From positions 62,001 to 126,000 of the forward strand of contig NZ_JAJCVI010000003.1 in the NCBI RefSeq assembly GCF_020567525.1: DNA of 64,000 nt, written 5' to 3'. The notes beneath the pieces are model-generated. The model searched no databases and was not told the origin of the DNA. It saw nothing but the letters and a program-made list of their open reading frames with translations. Shown here in pieces: positions 1-7,642 of the stretch. Numbering within the stretch: position 1 is the first letter of the stretch; the number at the start of each line of letters is the position of its first letter. The position numbers and the translations under genes were made by a program. This DNA is from Halorubellus salinus (GTDB taxonomy: Archaea > Halobacteriota > Halobacteria > Halobacteriales > Natrialbaceae).

Positions 1-987
1 TTCGAGACGCTCGACCACGCGTTCCGCTGGGGGACCGGAACGCGCACGGGCGCAGCAATCAACGACGGGTTGCTCTACACGCTCGGGTACGCGCCGCGGT
101 ACTTCGAGCGGTTCGGGGCGGTGCCCGACCAGCTCGACCCGCCCGAGGACGTGCTCGACGCGGTCGGCGAGGACCCCGCGAAGGCGAACGGTCACGACGC
201 GCTCCTCGTGTTGACGAGCGACTTCGGGTCGATCGTGCTCGCCGCCGAAGCAGCGCTCTTCGGGGAGACGGAGACGGTCAACGGCGTGCGCGTCGACGCG
301 TCGCTCGACGGCGTGTTCGCTCGCGTCGACCGACGGACCGGCGTCGTCGGGAAGGGACTGCCGGCGGAGAAGCTCGAAAACGACGACGTCCCCGAGGAGG
401 CGCCGCTCTCGATGGGGTTCAAGTCCGGGTTCCGGGACAGCCTCCCCGCGGAGGACCGCGTCACGCTCCAGGAAGGGCCGTTCGCCGGCGGAACCACCCA
501 GGCCGTCTCGCGGCTCCGTATCGACCTCGATAGCTGGTACGAGCAGTCCCACGGCGAGCGGACCGCGGAGATGTTCTGTCCCGCTCACGACCCCGACGAC
601 GTCGGCGAGACCGGGTCGAAGCTCGGCGGCGATAGCGGCATCACGGAGGACGACGTCGACGCCATCGACGCGCACGCCGACGAGCACGGGACCGTCGGGC
701 ACTCCCAGAAGCTCGCTCGCGCCCGGGACGACGACTTCGAGACCGTCATCCTGCGGCGCTCGGAGGGCGTCGCGACGGACGCCGTCGACGACACCGAGTT
801 CAACTTCTCGTCGGTCCAGCAGACCGTCGCGGACTTCGTCGACACGCGCACGGCGATGAACGTCGACGAGTACGACGTGGACGTTCCCGCCGAACGGCAC
901 GGCATCGTCGACTACCTCGAGACGCGCTCGCGAGGCACGTACCTGATTCCGTCTCGGGACGACCTCGCACTCCCGGTGCATCGATGA
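1..987 (+). CDS. DUF7405-type, Dyp-peroxidase-like protein (5' end outside window)
   Basis: The reading frame is open from base 1, so the gene begins upstream; the visible part is 328 codons. The C-terminal half looks like a Dyp-type haem peroxidase fold: a GFKSGFRD segment sits where Dyp proteins have their GxxDG motif, followed by a GG..SRLRIDL strand and later GTVGHSQKLARAR and ILRRS. From memory, haloarchaeal proteins of this type (DUF7405) are Tat-exported and sit next to CRTAC1 genes, as here. The stop codon overlaps the next start (ATGA at 984-987), so the two are translationally coupled. The Dyp Asp is not clearly retained, so catalytic activity is uncertain. Signal peptide and N-terminal residues cannot be seen. 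Confidence 0.7.
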   Translation, partial: FETLDHAFRWGTGTRTGAAINDGLLYTLGYAPRYFERFGAVPDQLDPPEDVLDAVGEDPAKANGHDALLVLTSDFGSIVLAAEAALFGETETVNGVRVDASLDGVFARVDRRTGVVGKGLPAEKLENDDVPEEAPLSMGFKSGFRDSLPAEDRVTLQEGPFAGGTTQAVSRLRIDLDSWYEQSHGERTAEMFCPAHDPDDVGETGSKLGGDSGITEDDVDAIDAHADEHGTVGHSQKLARARDDDFETVILRRSEGVATDAVDDTEFNFSSVQQTVADFVDTRTAMNVDEYDVDVPAERHGIVDYLETRSRGTYLIPSRDDLALPVHR

Positions 988-2681
988 GGGTCCGAACGTT
1001 CCTCGCGGGCCGCGCCCGGATCGTCGCCGTGGCGGTCGTCGTCGCCGCCGTCGTCGGTGGTCTCGCGGTCGCATCGGGCGCGCTCGGGTTCGACGCCGAG
1101 GCCCCGAGCCCCGAGATCGAGTTCCGGGCGGCGACCGACGACGCCGGCATCGACTACACCGACGACGCGAGCGGTATCGGGAACGGGAACGCGGGCGTGT
1201 TCGCCGCTGACGTCGACGACGACGGCTGGACGGACGTCCTCGCACTCGGCGGGGACCGGCCGGTGCTCTACGAGAACGAGAACGGGACGTTCGCGCGCTC
1301 GGAGCGACTGCCGGCCCTCCAGCGAGCGTTCCGGAGTGCGGTGTTCTTCGATTACGACGGCGACGGCTGGACGGACCTCCTCCTGCTCGCAGAGGACGCG
1401 CCACCCGTCGCGCTCCACAACGACGAGGGGTCCTTCGAGCGGACCGACCTCGGCATCGGGAACCTCACGTATCCACAGGGCGCGACCGTCGCGGACTACG
1501 ACGGCGACGGCGACCTCGACCTGTTCGTGTACCAGTCCGGTGACTGGGCGAACGGGAAGCCCGAGGGGTACTTCGACGACACCGGGCACGTTGCGGACGA
1601 CAACGGGAACCCGAACGTGCTGTTCGAGAACGTCGCCCCGAGCGAACCGTCGGAGTCGAGTCGCCGATTCGAGCGCGTCGAGTCGACCGGCATCACTGGC
1701 GACACGTGGAGTCTCGCGGCGAGCTTCGTCGACCTGACCGGCGATGGCCACCCGGACGTCCACGTCGCGAACGACTACAACAACGACACCGTCTACGTGA
1801 ACCAGGGCGACGGGACGTTCGAACGACGACTGCTCGGCGGCGCGACAGCGCGGAACGGGATGGCGTCGGAGGTCGCGGACGTGAACGGCGACGGCCGCCC
1901 GGACGTGTTCGTGTCGAACATCTACCTCCCGATATCGAAGGAGAACATGTCCGCGGAGCGTTACGAGCGCTACGAGCGCCTGTTCGAGTTCGTCATCCAC
2001 TCCGGGCGAACGAAGGGGAACACGCTACTGGTCAACCGGGGCGACGGCCGGTTCGAGGACCGCGCCGACGCGTACGGCGTCCGTCGGGGCGGGTGGGGGT
2101 GGGCGGCGAGCCTCACCGACTTCGACAACGACGGCGACCGGGACCTCTGGCAGGCCACCCAGCACGTGCTCCGTATCGACCCCGAGGACCCGCACTACAC
2201 GTACGCGATGGTCTGGGAGCGCGACGGGTCGTCGTTCCAGTCCAGGGACGCGAGCGAGCGCGGCGTCGCCGAACGGAACGGCCGCGGGATGGTGAGTCTC
2301 GACTACGACAACGACGGCGACCGGGACGTCGTCGCCGCGACGTACGGCGGGCCCGTCACGGTCTACGAGAACACCGTCGTGGACGGGAACAGCGTCGCGT
2401 TCGAGGTCGTCGACGGCGAGGGCGCGACGGCGCTCGGCGCGGTCGTCACCGTCTCCGCGAACGGCGACGAGACGGTCGTCCGGCAGACCGCGAACGTCGA
2501 CTACCTCTCGCAGGAACCGCGGGTCGAACACGTCGGGCTCGGAGCGGCGAGCACGGTGACCATCACCGTCGAATGGCCGGACGGGACGACGCGGACGTTC
2601 GAGGACGTGCCCGTGAACGCGCGCCTCCGCATCGCGACGGACGGCGTCACCGTGGTCTCGACGTACGACCACGGTTCGTAG
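984..2681 (+). CDS. CRTAC1-family FG-GAP/VCBS repeat protein with ASPIC/UnbV C-terminus
   Basis: A 565-aa exported protein. Residues about 10-33 form one hydrophobic segment (signal peptide or membrane anchor). Seven calcium-binding-like FG-GAP/VCBS motifs follow (DVDDDGWTD, DYDGDGWTD, DYDGDGDLD, DLTGDGHPD, DVNGDGRPD, DFDNDGDRD, DYDNDGDRD), as expected for a beta-propeller of the integrin-alpha/CRTAC1 type. The last about 80 residues match the ASPIC/UnbV domain (GALGAVVTV ... VEWPDGTTRTFEDVP). The ATG overlaps the stop of the preceding Dyp-like gene, pointing to a two-gene operon and a shared extracellular role. The ligand is unknown; calcium-stabilised adhesion or carbohydrate contact is typical of the fold but not proven here. 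Confidence 0.85.
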   Translation: MRVRTFLAGRARIVAVAVVVAAVVGGLAVASGALGFDAEAPSPEIEFRAATDDAGIDYTDDASGIGNGNAGVFAADVDDDGWTDVLALGGDRPVLYENENGTFARSERLPALQRAFRSAVFFDYDGDGWTDLLLLAEDAPPVALHNDEGSFERTDLGIGNLTYPQGATVADYDGDGDLDLFVYQSGDWANGKPEGYFDDTGHVADDNGNPNVLFENVAPSEPSESSRRFERVESTGITGDTWSLAASFVDLTGDGHPDVHVANDYNNDTVYVNQGDGTFERRLLGGATARNGMASEVADVNGDGRPDVFVSNIYLPISKENMSAERYERYERLFEFVIHSGRTKGNTLLVNRGDGRFEDRADAYGVRRGGWGWAASLTDFDNDGDRDLWQATQHVLRIDPEDPHYTYAMVWERDGSSFQSRDASERGVAERNGRGMVSLDYDNDGDRDVVAATYGGPVTVYENTVVDGNSVAFEVVDGEGATALGAVVTVSANGDETVVRQTANVDYLSQEPRVEHVGLGAASTVTITVEWPDGTTRTFEDVPVNARLRIATDGVTVVSTYDHGS

Positions 2682-2812
2682 CAGCCGGTTCGTAGCGGTC
2701 GCCCGCACTCGCCCGCCGTCTCTCTTCTATCGCGCTCGCCATCGACGAGCCAGCGCCTGTAGGGGCCCCGCTTCGCGAACGGCCGTCTGCCCAGCAAGAG
2801 TCAGCAGTCCAT

Positions 2813-2830
2813 TTTGTTCGACCCAACAAA
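2813..2830. promoter_or_regulatory. Inverted repeat, candidate operator
   Basis: TTTGTT and AACAAA form a perfect 6-bp inverted repeat separated by six bases (CGACCC), about 160 bp before the TrmB-type start. A two-fold symmetric site is what a dimeric archaeal regulator would bind. Function is inferred. Confidence 0.35.
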
Positions 2831-2867
2831 GAGATCCGGGCACGATACGGACGGCTCCGGTCGGTCG

Positions 2868-2900
2868 ATTCCAGTACGAGGTATCTCCATTCCGGTACGA
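2868..2900 (+). promoter_or_regulatory. Direct repeat ATTCCRGTACGA x2, candidate autoregulatory site
   Basis: ATTCCAGTACGA (2868-2879) and ATTCCGGTACGA (2889-2900) differ at one base and start 21 bp apart, that is two helical turns, so they lie on the same DNA face. They are about 90-120 bp upstream of the TrmB-type start and could be its own operator. No binding evidence exists. Confidence 0.35.
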
Positions 2901-2989
2901 CCAGTCTGCGTATACGTTCGTCGCGGATGGCGGTGCTCGTGATATTGAGGGAACGGAATGACTATGGTTCCCACCGCACAAGCGGGACC

Positions 2990-4201
2990 ATGGAATCGGA
3001 GGAAATGCAGGACGCGCTCGAACGCGCCGGTCTGACCTCGTACCAGGCCGACGCCTATCTCACACTCCTGGACCTCGGGATCGCTCCCGCGGTCGACGTC
3101 GCCAAGCGATCGTCCGTTCCGATGTCCCAGATATACAAGGTCCTCGACGACCTCGAGGACGAAGGGTACGTCGAGACCATCGACCGCGAGCAACTGCACG
3201 CGCGGCCACGCGACCCGGTGGACGTCCTCAACAACCTCCGGAGCTACAGCGAGGTCCTGAAGGATACGGCCGACGAGATAGAGGACCGATGGAAGGAACC
3301 GCATCAGACCGACCACCAGATGAGCGTCGTCAAGCACCAGTCGACGATACACGACCGCGTCCGCTCCTCCATCGCCGAAGCCGACCACGCCATCGAGCTC
3401 GCCGCGACGATCGACCAGGTCGAGTCGCTCCTCCCCGCGCTCCGGGACGCGCACGACGACGGCATCATCGTTCGACTATCGGTGTACAATCAGTCCGCGT
3501 CGACGAACGTCCTGGACGAACTCGACCTCGAGGACGCGGTGCTCGAGGTCCGCGAGTGCGAGATACCGGGGCCGTTCCTCGCCGTCGTCGACAGGCGACA
3601 CACGTACTTCGCGCCGAACGACCGGAGCCGCGACCCCTACGGCGTCATCGTCAACGACGACATCCTCTCGTTCATCTTCCACTGGTACTTCCAGACGTGC
3701 CTCTGGGCGGTCCAACCGCAGGTTCACACCACGCGCGACGGGCCGCTCCCGTACATCAGCATCGAGGAGTTCATCCAGGACTTCGTCGAGTTGTACTGGG
3801 ACGGCGTCGGCATCCACGTCGTCGCACACGGCTGGGACAACAACGAGGAGCGGATGCGGACGGTCAGTGGCCCGGTGACGAACATCTCCTACACGGGTTC
3901 GGAGTTCGACACGGAGACGCCGTCGCTCGAACAGCTCGCCGGGTTCGCGACGGTGGAGCTCCAGACCGAGCACGGCTCGTACTCCATCGGGGGGTGGGGC
4001 GCGGTCTTCGAGGACATGGAGGTGCACGAGCTCGTCGTCGCGGACCTGCACCTGCCGAATCCGGTCGAGCGCGACCCGGTCGACGAAGTCGAGTCGGGTG
4101 GTTCCGGACCGCGGTCGGCCGACGCGGAATCGCCGTCTACGGACGGAACTGGATCGGGACGTGCCGAGGGTTCGGGGACGACGCCCTCGGAGGGTTCGTG
4201 A
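2990..4201 (+). CDS. TrmB-family transcriptional regulator
   Basis: About 403 aa from the ATG at 2990; an in-frame ATG at 2927 exists, but its extra 21 residues do not look like protein. Residues about 10-80 form a TrmB-type winged helix (LTSYQADAYLTLLDLG, recognition part SVPMSQIYKVLDDLEDEGYVE). A short coiled-coil stretch follows, then the TrmB C-terminal effector domain (IHDRVRSSIAEADHAIELAA). TrmB proteins regulate sugar transport and metabolism genes by sensing sugars; the effector here is unknown. The C-terminus ends in a Ser/Gly/Glu-rich tail of about 35 residues that looks disordered. The gene stands alone, and repeats upstream suggest autoregulation. Confidence 0.85.
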   Translation: MESEEMQDALERAGLTSYQADAYLTLLDLGIAPAVDVAKRSSVPMSQIYKVLDDLEDEGYVETIDREQLHARPRDPVDVLNNLRSYSEVLKDTADEIEDRWKEPHQTDHQMSVVKHQSTIHDRVRSSIAEADHAIELAATIDQVESLLPALRDAHDDGIIVRLSVYNQSASTNVLDELDLEDAVLEVRECEIPGPFLAVVDRRHTYFAPNDRSRDPYGVIVNDDILSFIFHWYFQTCLWAVQPQVHTTRDGPLPYISIEEFIQDFVELYWDGVGIHVVAHGWDNNEERMRTVSGPVTNISYTGSEFDTETPSLEQLAGFATVELQTEHGSYSIGGWGAVFEDMEVHELVVADLHLPNPVERDPVDEVESGGSGPRSADAESPSTDGTGSGRAEGSGTTPSEGS

Positions 4202-4240
4202 ACGAACTGACGCCAAATAGGAATAACACCACTAATCTCG

Positions 4241-4891
4241 TTATTCCGTCTGTCGGGGCGACGCCGATGACTCGCAGTCACAGCCGCCTCGCCGGAGGAG
4301 TTCGACGACGCCGTACTGCGCCTGACAGTCTCGACAGAGGACGTTCACCTCGACGAAGAGATGGAAGTCCCCGAGCGTGATGCGGTCGGCGCGCCGGAGG
4401 CCGGCGAGGTCCGACTCGACGACCGACTGGACGCGTGACAGCAGTCGCTCGACCGTCTCCGTCGTGTTCTCGACTCGCTTCTCGGGCGACGTCGACTGGT
4501 GCTCCGCGCCACGAACGTCCTTGAGGTACGAGCGGATGGCCTGATACGTGACGAAGTCCGCCTCGAGCTGGTCGACGTCCACGCCCTCGCGCTCCAGCCG
4601 ACCCCTGGCCTCGACGCGACCGCCCGCACTCGCCTCCTCGTCGGTGAGCAGCCGATAGAGGTTGTCGACCTCACCGTCGATGACGGACGCTCCCGCCGAC
4701 CGTAACGCCAACTCGAGTAACCTGGTGTTGAACGCGTCCGCGAGGTCCCGGAGGCTCGTTCGCTCCCCGCGCTCGCCCGTCCACCTCGCCTCCAGTTCCG
4801 CCCCGTACCCCGGGTCGAAGTCGTACGACTCCAGGAGCCGCCCCACCTTCGTCGACGGCGTCCCCTCGTCCTCGTCGTCCGTCTCGTCCAT
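4241..4891 (-). CDS. rdfA: RdfA-family protein (rod-determining factor), copy 1
   Basis: A 216-aa acidic soluble protein. The N-terminal half holds LLESYDFDPGYGAELEARW and a helical SLRDLADAFN segment. The C-terminus ends in a cysteine cluster (CRDC ... GGCDC) that looks like a small zinc site. In Haloferax volcanii RdfA is a cell-shape determinant needed for rod cells and is encoded beside an SMC-like gene (sph3); here an SMC-like gene is divergent. I chose the ATG at 4891 because a TATA-like box (TTTTATG, 4914-4921) lies 26 nt upstream, which fits a leaderless transcript. A longer open frame extends upstream of 4891 but is not supported by promoter position. A second copy is at 9723-10316. 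Confidence 0.82.
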   Translation of the reverse strand: MDETDDEDEGTPSTKVGRLLESYDFDPGYGAELEARWTGERGERTSLRDLADAFNTRLLELALRSAGASVIDGEVDNLYRLLTDEEASAGGRVEARGRLEREGVDVDQLEADFVTYQAIRSYLKDVRGAEHQSTSPEKRVENTTETVERLLSRVQSVVESDLAGLRRADRITLGDFHLFVEVNVLCRDCQAQYGVVELLRRGGCDCESSASPRQTE

Positions 4892-4913
4892 ACGGAACCG
4901 TACGCGAGCGACC

Positions 4914-5060
4914 GCATAAAACCGTTCGTCCACGGCTCGACGTCGACCCGTCGACACTCGACGGTCGACCCGGCGTATCGGGGACGCTGCCGGTCCCGTC
5001 GAAGACGCGGCCCACCTCCAAGGTCGCGGTCTCGCAGACTGCGGGTGCAACGTTTTTATG
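4914..5060. promoter_or_regulatory. Divergent promoter pair rdfA / SMC-like gene
   Basis: Minus-strand box TTTTATGC (4914-4921) serves rdfA. Plus-strand box TTTTTATGC (5052-5061) serves the SMC-like gene. Each is 26-27 nt from its ATG, the spacing of leaderless archaeal promoters. The near-identical boxes suggest balanced expression of the pair. Confidence 0.6.
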
Positions 5061-5082
5061 CTCTCGTGAACACCGTGCGTAC

Positions 5083-7044
5083 ATGAAAGCGAACGTAGCG
5101 TCGGGTGCGACTGCACGCGTCTCCGTGTCGAACGTCGGTGGCATCGACGAGACCGCCGTCGACCTCCCGCCCGGCGTCACCGTACTCAGCGGGAAGAACG
5201 CCACGAACCGGACGTCGTTCCTCCAATCGATAATGGCGGCGATGGGAAGTCGTCGAGCGACACTGAAAGGCGACGCCGACGCCGGGTCGGTCGAGCTCGA
5301 CTTCGACGGCGTGACGGCGACGCGGACGCTCGAACGAGCGGACGGCACCGTCACCTACAGCGGCGAGCCGTACCTCGACGACCCGACGGTCGCGGACCTG
5401 TTCGCGTTCCTGTTGGAGAACAACGAGGCACGGCAGGCGGTCGCGCGCGGCGACGACCTCCTCGACATCATCATGCGGCCCGTCGACGTCGACGAGCTCA
5501 CGCGCGAGATCGAGCGTCTCGAAGCCGAGAAGGCCGATATCAACGACGAACTCGCGGACCTCGACTCGCGGAAGCGCGAATTCCCAGACCTCGAGGCGCG
5601 CCGCGATGACCTCCGCGAGGAGATCGCGGACGTGGAGGACGCGCTCGAAGCGAAAGAAGCCGAGATCGACGCGTCGAACCGGAACCTGGAGGAGAGTCGC
5701 GAGGACCAGCAGCGGTTACAGGAGAAGCTGGAGGCGCTCAGCGACACGCGCAGCGAGTTGGAGTCCATCCGGCGCGACATCGACACGAAGACCGAGAGCG
5801 TGTCGTCGCTCAAACAACAGCGTCGCGAGTTGGAGGCGGTGCTCGACGAACTGCCGGACGCGCCGATGGACGAGCACGCGGCGTTGGAGGACGAGCTCGC
5901 GGCGTTACGCGAGCAGAAACGTCGATTGAACGGGGAGGTGTCGGAGTTACAGAGCGTCATCCAGTTCAACGAGGACATGCTCTCGGAGGCGAACGACGAC
6001 CTCCTGGCTGCGCTCGCGGGCGACCACACCGACGCAGGCGACGAGTCGGTCACGGACCAGTTGCTCGGGTCGGAGTCGTCGAACGTGGCGTGTTGGACGT
6101 GCGGGACGACCGTCGACCGCGAGCAGATAGAGTCGACGCTCGCGACGCTCCGAGAGACGCGGGAGGCGAAGATGAACGACGTCTCGGCGGTGGAAGAGGA
6201 CCTCGAGGAGGTCCAGTCCGCTCGGCGGGAAGCCAAGCGCAAGCAGGAGAACCGCGAGCAAGCGCGCGCGAAGATCGACGATATCGACGCGGAGATCGAC
6301 CGTCACCAGTCCGCGATCGAGTCGCTGCAGGGCGAGCGAGACGAGTTACAGGCCGAGATCGAGTCGCTACAGGCCGCCGTCGACGACTTGGAGTCCGCGG
6401 AGTTCGGGGACGTCCTGGCGCTCCATCGGGAGGCGAACGAACTCGAGTTCGAACTGCAGCAACTGGAGGCGGACCTGGAGTCGGTGACGGACGAGATCGA
6501 GACGATAGCGGCGGAACTGGAGCGTGCGGACGACCTCAGGGAGCGACGGGAGGAACTGCTCGACGAGTTGACCGAGGTTCGGACGCGGATCGACCGGCTC
6601 GAAGCGGACGCCGTGGAGGCGTTCAACGAACACATGGACGCGATACTGGACGTCCTCGGGTACGAGAACCTCGAGCGCATCTGGATCGAGCGATTGGAGC
6701 GAACGGTCCGGGAAGGGCGAGAGAAGGTGGGGCGGACGGTCTTCGAGTTGCACGTCGTCCGAACGACCGAGAACGGGACGGCGTACGAGGACACCATCGA
6801 CCACCTCAGCGAGAGCGAGCGCGAGGTGACGGGGCTCATCTTCGCGCTCGCCGGCTATCTCGTCCACGACGTCCACGAGACGGTCCCGTTCATGCTGCTG
6901 GACTCGCTCGAAGCCATCGACTCGGACCGGATCGCGGCGCTCGTCGAGTACTTCTCGGCGTTCCCGGAGTACCTCGTCGTGGCGCTCCTCCCGGAGGACG
7001 CGCAGGCGCTCGACGACGACTACAGTCGCGTCACCGAGATCTGA
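5083..7044 (+). CDS. Archaea-specific SMC-related (Sph-like) protein, copy 1
   Basis: A 653-aa protein with SMC/Rad50 architecture. An N-terminal ATPase lobe is followed by a coiled coil (about 150-320), a zinc-hook CWTC at residues 337-340, a returning coiled coil (about 345-510) and a C-terminal lobe. The C-terminal lobe has a signature-like LSESEREV and the Walker-B-like stretch FMLLDSLEAID. The Walker A position reads GKNATNRTS (37-45); the canonical GxxxxGKS glycine and lysine are replaced by N and R. The same substitution occurs in copy 2, so it looks family-typical rather than decay. Haloarchaeal relatives (sph3) neighbour rdfA and influence cell shape. ATG 5083 is 27 nt from a TATA box. 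Confidence 0.85.
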   Translation: MKANVASGATARVSVSNVGGIDETAVDLPPGVTVLSGKNATNRTSFLQSIMAAMGSRRATLKGDADAGSVELDFDGVTATRTLERADGTVTYSGEPYLDDPTVADLFAFLLENNEARQAVARGDDLLDIIMRPVDVDELTREIERLEAEKADINDELADLDSRKREFPDLEARRDDLREEIADVEDALEAKEAEIDASNRNLEESREDQQRLQEKLEALSDTRSELESIRRDIDTKTESVSSLKQQRRELEAVLDELPDAPMDEHAALEDELAALREQKRRLNGEVSELQSVIQFNEDMLSEANDDLLAALAGDHTDAGDESVTDQLLGSESSNVACWTCGTTVDREQIESTLATLRETREAKMNDVSAVEEDLEEVQSARREAKRKQENREQARAKIDDIDAEIDRHQSAIESLQGERDELQAEIESLQAAVDDLESAEFGDVLALHREANELEFELQQLEADLESVTDEIETIAAELERADDLRERREELLDELTEVRTRIDRLEADAVEAFNEHMDAILDVLGYENLERIWIERLERTVREGREKVGRTVFELHVVRTTENGTAYEDTIDHLSESEREVTGLIFALAGYLVHDVHETVPFMLLDSLEAIDSDRIAALVEYFSAFPEYLVVALLPEDAQALDDDYSRVTEI

Positions 7045-7142
7045 ATCGGCTGCAGGTCGGTTGCCGTTTCCCGAACCCGCCACGCTCGTGGGAGTACCCG
7101 GTTCGTTTTACCGTCTCGGGCCCGTATCTCTCGCATAGTTCG

Positions 7143-7400
7143 ATGCCTCACGACCGCATTCACGCTCGCGAACCGACGCATCACGTCGACCGATGGACGC
7201 GTGGTATCATCCGAACCATCGAGGAACGCGATGGGCACTGCGTCGTCGCCGTCGAACCCGAGAACGGAGGAGACCGGGGCGTGGTCGAACTGGTCGTCAC
7301 GCTCGCGGTCCGCGACCTCTTCCTCGGGCGCCTCGACGTCGAGGACGACGAATCACCCATCGGTGAGACGGTATGGTTCCGCGAGCACGGCGGGACATGA
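7143..7400 (+). CDS. Small conserved haloarchaeal protein (DUF7861-like), 85 aa
   Basis: An 85-aa acidic protein with the segments THHVDRWTRGIIRTIEERDGH, CVVAVEPENGGDRGVVELVVT and LFLGRLDVEDD. It has no signal peptide or membrane segment and is probably a small beta-rich cytosolic protein. I believe it belongs to the haloarchaeal DUF7861 group, but this is from memory. The start at 7143 has a T-rich TATA-like box (TTTTA, about 7106-7110) some 35 nt upstream. It lies just after SMC-like copy 1, inside the inverted RdfA/SMC arrangement. Function unknown. Confidence 0.6.
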   Translation: MPHDRIHAREPTHHVDRWTRGIIRTIEERDGHCVVAVEPENGGDRGVVELVVTLAVRDLFLGRLDVEDDESPIGETVWFREHGGT

Positions 7401-7485
7401 AAGAACGCCGGCCGTCAGGTTCACCGCTCACCGAACGTCGATGCTGACGCGCACGACGGGACGGTGTAGGGAGTTATCTGACAGA

Positions 7486-7496
7486 TTTATATATAT
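7486..7496. promoter_or_regulatory. Orphan TATA box between convergent genes
   Basis: TTTATATATAT is the strongest TATA-like sequence in the first 10 kb. It lies in the 242-bp gap where the small gene (ends 7400) and SMC-like copy 2 (ends 7643) converge. No open frame of note follows at +27 on either strand, so a non-coding or antisense RNA start is possible. The box is nearly symmetric, so direction cannot be told. Confidence 0.4.
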
Positions 7497-7642
7497 GACT
7501 GCCAGGTTATGTTAATGGGCTGTTTGGCTGGCGGTCCGCTGTGAGTATCGTCGTTCGCATCGAGGTGTCTGGGTGCTACCGTTCAGAGACCGAACGGGCC
7601 TAAACCGAAGTGGGACGGGGAGAATCCCTGAAGTCTGCAGCG

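Larger units (their letters stand above)
2682..2989. other. Intergenic region upstream of the TrmB-type gene
   Basis: These 308 bases hold no convincing gene. They carry the two repeat signals annotated separately at 2813-2830 and 2868-2900, both upstream of the chosen TrmB start. Confidence 0.6.
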
